Shown here piece after piece: positions 63,301 to 64,000 of a stretch of 64,000 nucleotides of DNA; position 1 is the stretch's first letter, and each line of letters starts with the position of its first letter. Both the position numbers and the translations under genes were made by a program. The stretch is from Pseudomonas sp. DC1.2. Lineage in GTDB: Bacteria > Pseudomonadota > Gammaproteobacteria > Pseudomonadales > Pseudomonadaceae. Location: contig NZ_CP133782.1 of assembly GCF_034351645.1 (NCBI RefSeq), positions 1,989,001 to 2,053,000 on the forward strand. The letters are read 5' to 3'. The notes under the pieces were generated by a model that did not search any database, was not told where the DNA came from, and saw only the letters and a program-made list of their open reading frames with translations.

Positions 63301-64000
63301 ATGAACACCCTCTTTATGCATTGCCGGCCGGGCTTCGAAGGCGAAGTCTGCTCCGAGATTTCCGAACACGCCGCTCGGCTGAATGTGGCCGGTTATGCCA
63401 AGGCCAAAGCCGCCAGCGCCTGCGCCGAGTTCGTCTGTACCGAAGAAGACGGCGCCGAGCGCCTGATGCGCGGTCAGCGTTTCGCCGAGCTGATTTTTCC
63501 ACGGCAATGGGCGCGTGGGATCTTCATCGATTTGCCGGAAACCGACCGTATCAGCGTCATCCTCGCGCACATGACTGACTTCCCGCTGTGCGGCAGCCTG
63601 TGGCTGGAAATGGTCGATACCAATGATGGCAAGGAGCTGTCGAACTTCTGCAAAAAATTTGAAGGCCACCTGCGCAAGGCGCTGATGGCGGCTGGCAAGT
63701 TGGTAGAGGATCCTCAGAAGCCGCGCCTGTTACTGACCTTCAAAAGTGGTCGCGAAGTGTTCATGGGGCTGGCTGAGTCAAATAACTCGGCGATGTGGCC
63801 GATGGGGATTCCCCGGTTGAAATTCCCCCGTGATGCGCCAAGCCGTTCGACCTTGAAGCTGGAGGAGGCCTGGCACCACTTTATCCCGCGCGACCAATGG
63901 GACGAACGCTTGCACAGCGATATGACCGCCGTTGACTTGGGGGCAGCTCCTGGCGGCTGGACCTGGCAACTGGTCAATCGTGGCATGCTGGTGACCGCCA
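63301..64000 (+). CDS. rlmM: 23S rRNA 2'-O-ribose methyltransferase RlmM (3' end outside window)
   Basis: The first 233 residues are in the window and the frame is open to the right edge. RlmM methylates the 2'-O of C2498 in 23S rRNA. The N-terminal THUMP-like part starts MNTLFMHCRPGFEGEVCSEI, and the SAM-binding motif DLGAAPGGWTWQL of the RrmJ-like fold lies at about residues 213-225. The full family length is about 350-360 residues, so roughly a third is missing. It is divergent from acnA across about 220 bases. Confidence 0.93.
   Translation, partial: MNTLFMHCRPGFEGEVCSEISEHAARLNVAGYAKAKAASACAEFVCTEEDGAERLMRGQRFAELIFPRQWARGIFIDLPETDRISVILAHMTDFPLCGSLWLEMVDTNDGKELSNFCKKFEGHLRKALMAAGKLVEDPQKPRLLLTFKSGREVFMGLAESNNSAMWPMGIPRLKFPRDAPSRSTLKLEEAWHHFIPRDQWDERLHSDMTAVDLGAAPGGWTWQLVNRGMLVTA

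Overview
The window is a stretch of Pseudomonas chromosome, most probably from the P. fluorescens group. The evidence is the gene content (rmf, smc-zipA-ligA, dnaX-ybaB-recR, anr-hemN, two tandem cbb3 oxidase operons, aer, acnA, rlmM), an order that matches what I recall for this part of Pseudomonas chromosomes, high GC, and scattered REP/REPIN-type inverted repeats with the GCGAGCAAGCTCCCACA core. It is almost entirely core chromosome. I see no prophage, insertion sequence, CRISPR array, tRNA or rRNA gene.

Region by region. 1-1613: the nitrate/nitrite sensor pair nasS-nasT (nasT runs off the left edge), with a sigma-54-type promoter candidate at 1734-1749. 1844-6045: pyrD, rmf with a structured leader, and rlmL. 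6187-10696: a CHASE-PAS-GGDEF diguanylate cyclase, dacB and a YggL-type protein. 10844-20208: a purine catabolism block (BenE-family permease, GntR regulator, guaD, xdhC, xdhB, xdhA, second GntR regulator) with operator-like palindromes in both divergent promoter regions. 20211-28566: smc, zipA, ligA and a zinc metallopeptidase. 28757-28868: the 4.5S SRP RNA gene. 29044-33346: a DUF2167 protein, a small HTH regulator, a PAS-GGDEF-EAL protein with damaged EAL motifs, and a periplasmic binding protein. 33491-39752: dnaX, ybaB, a CurA-like reductase, recR, an acyl-CoA dehydrogenase and apt.

39831-56246 is a low-oxygen respiration block: anr, hemN (with a perfect ANR box), a TauE/SafE-type membrane protein, ccoS, ccoI, ccoH, ccoG, and two complete ccoNOQP operons. 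ANR is the oxygen sensor. HemN makes haem precursor without oxygen. CcoG/H/I/S load copper and assemble the oxidases. The distal operon has a near-consensus ANR box and the proximal one only a degenerate match, which suggests one inducible and one more constitutive oxidase. A secreted calcineurin-like phosphoesterase with an unusually AT-rich upstream region interrupts the block between ccoP and ccoG.

56345-64000: an alpha/beta hydrolase, the aerotaxis receptor aer, a CPBP-family membrane protease, an intergenic region holding a REPIN and a candidate structured RNA, acnA, and rlmM (cut by the right edge).

I found no complete new multi-gene system. The best leads for something undescribed are the candidate structured RNA at 59850-60012, the phosphoesterase inserted in the cco cluster, and the benzoate-family permease sitting in a purine-degradation locus.
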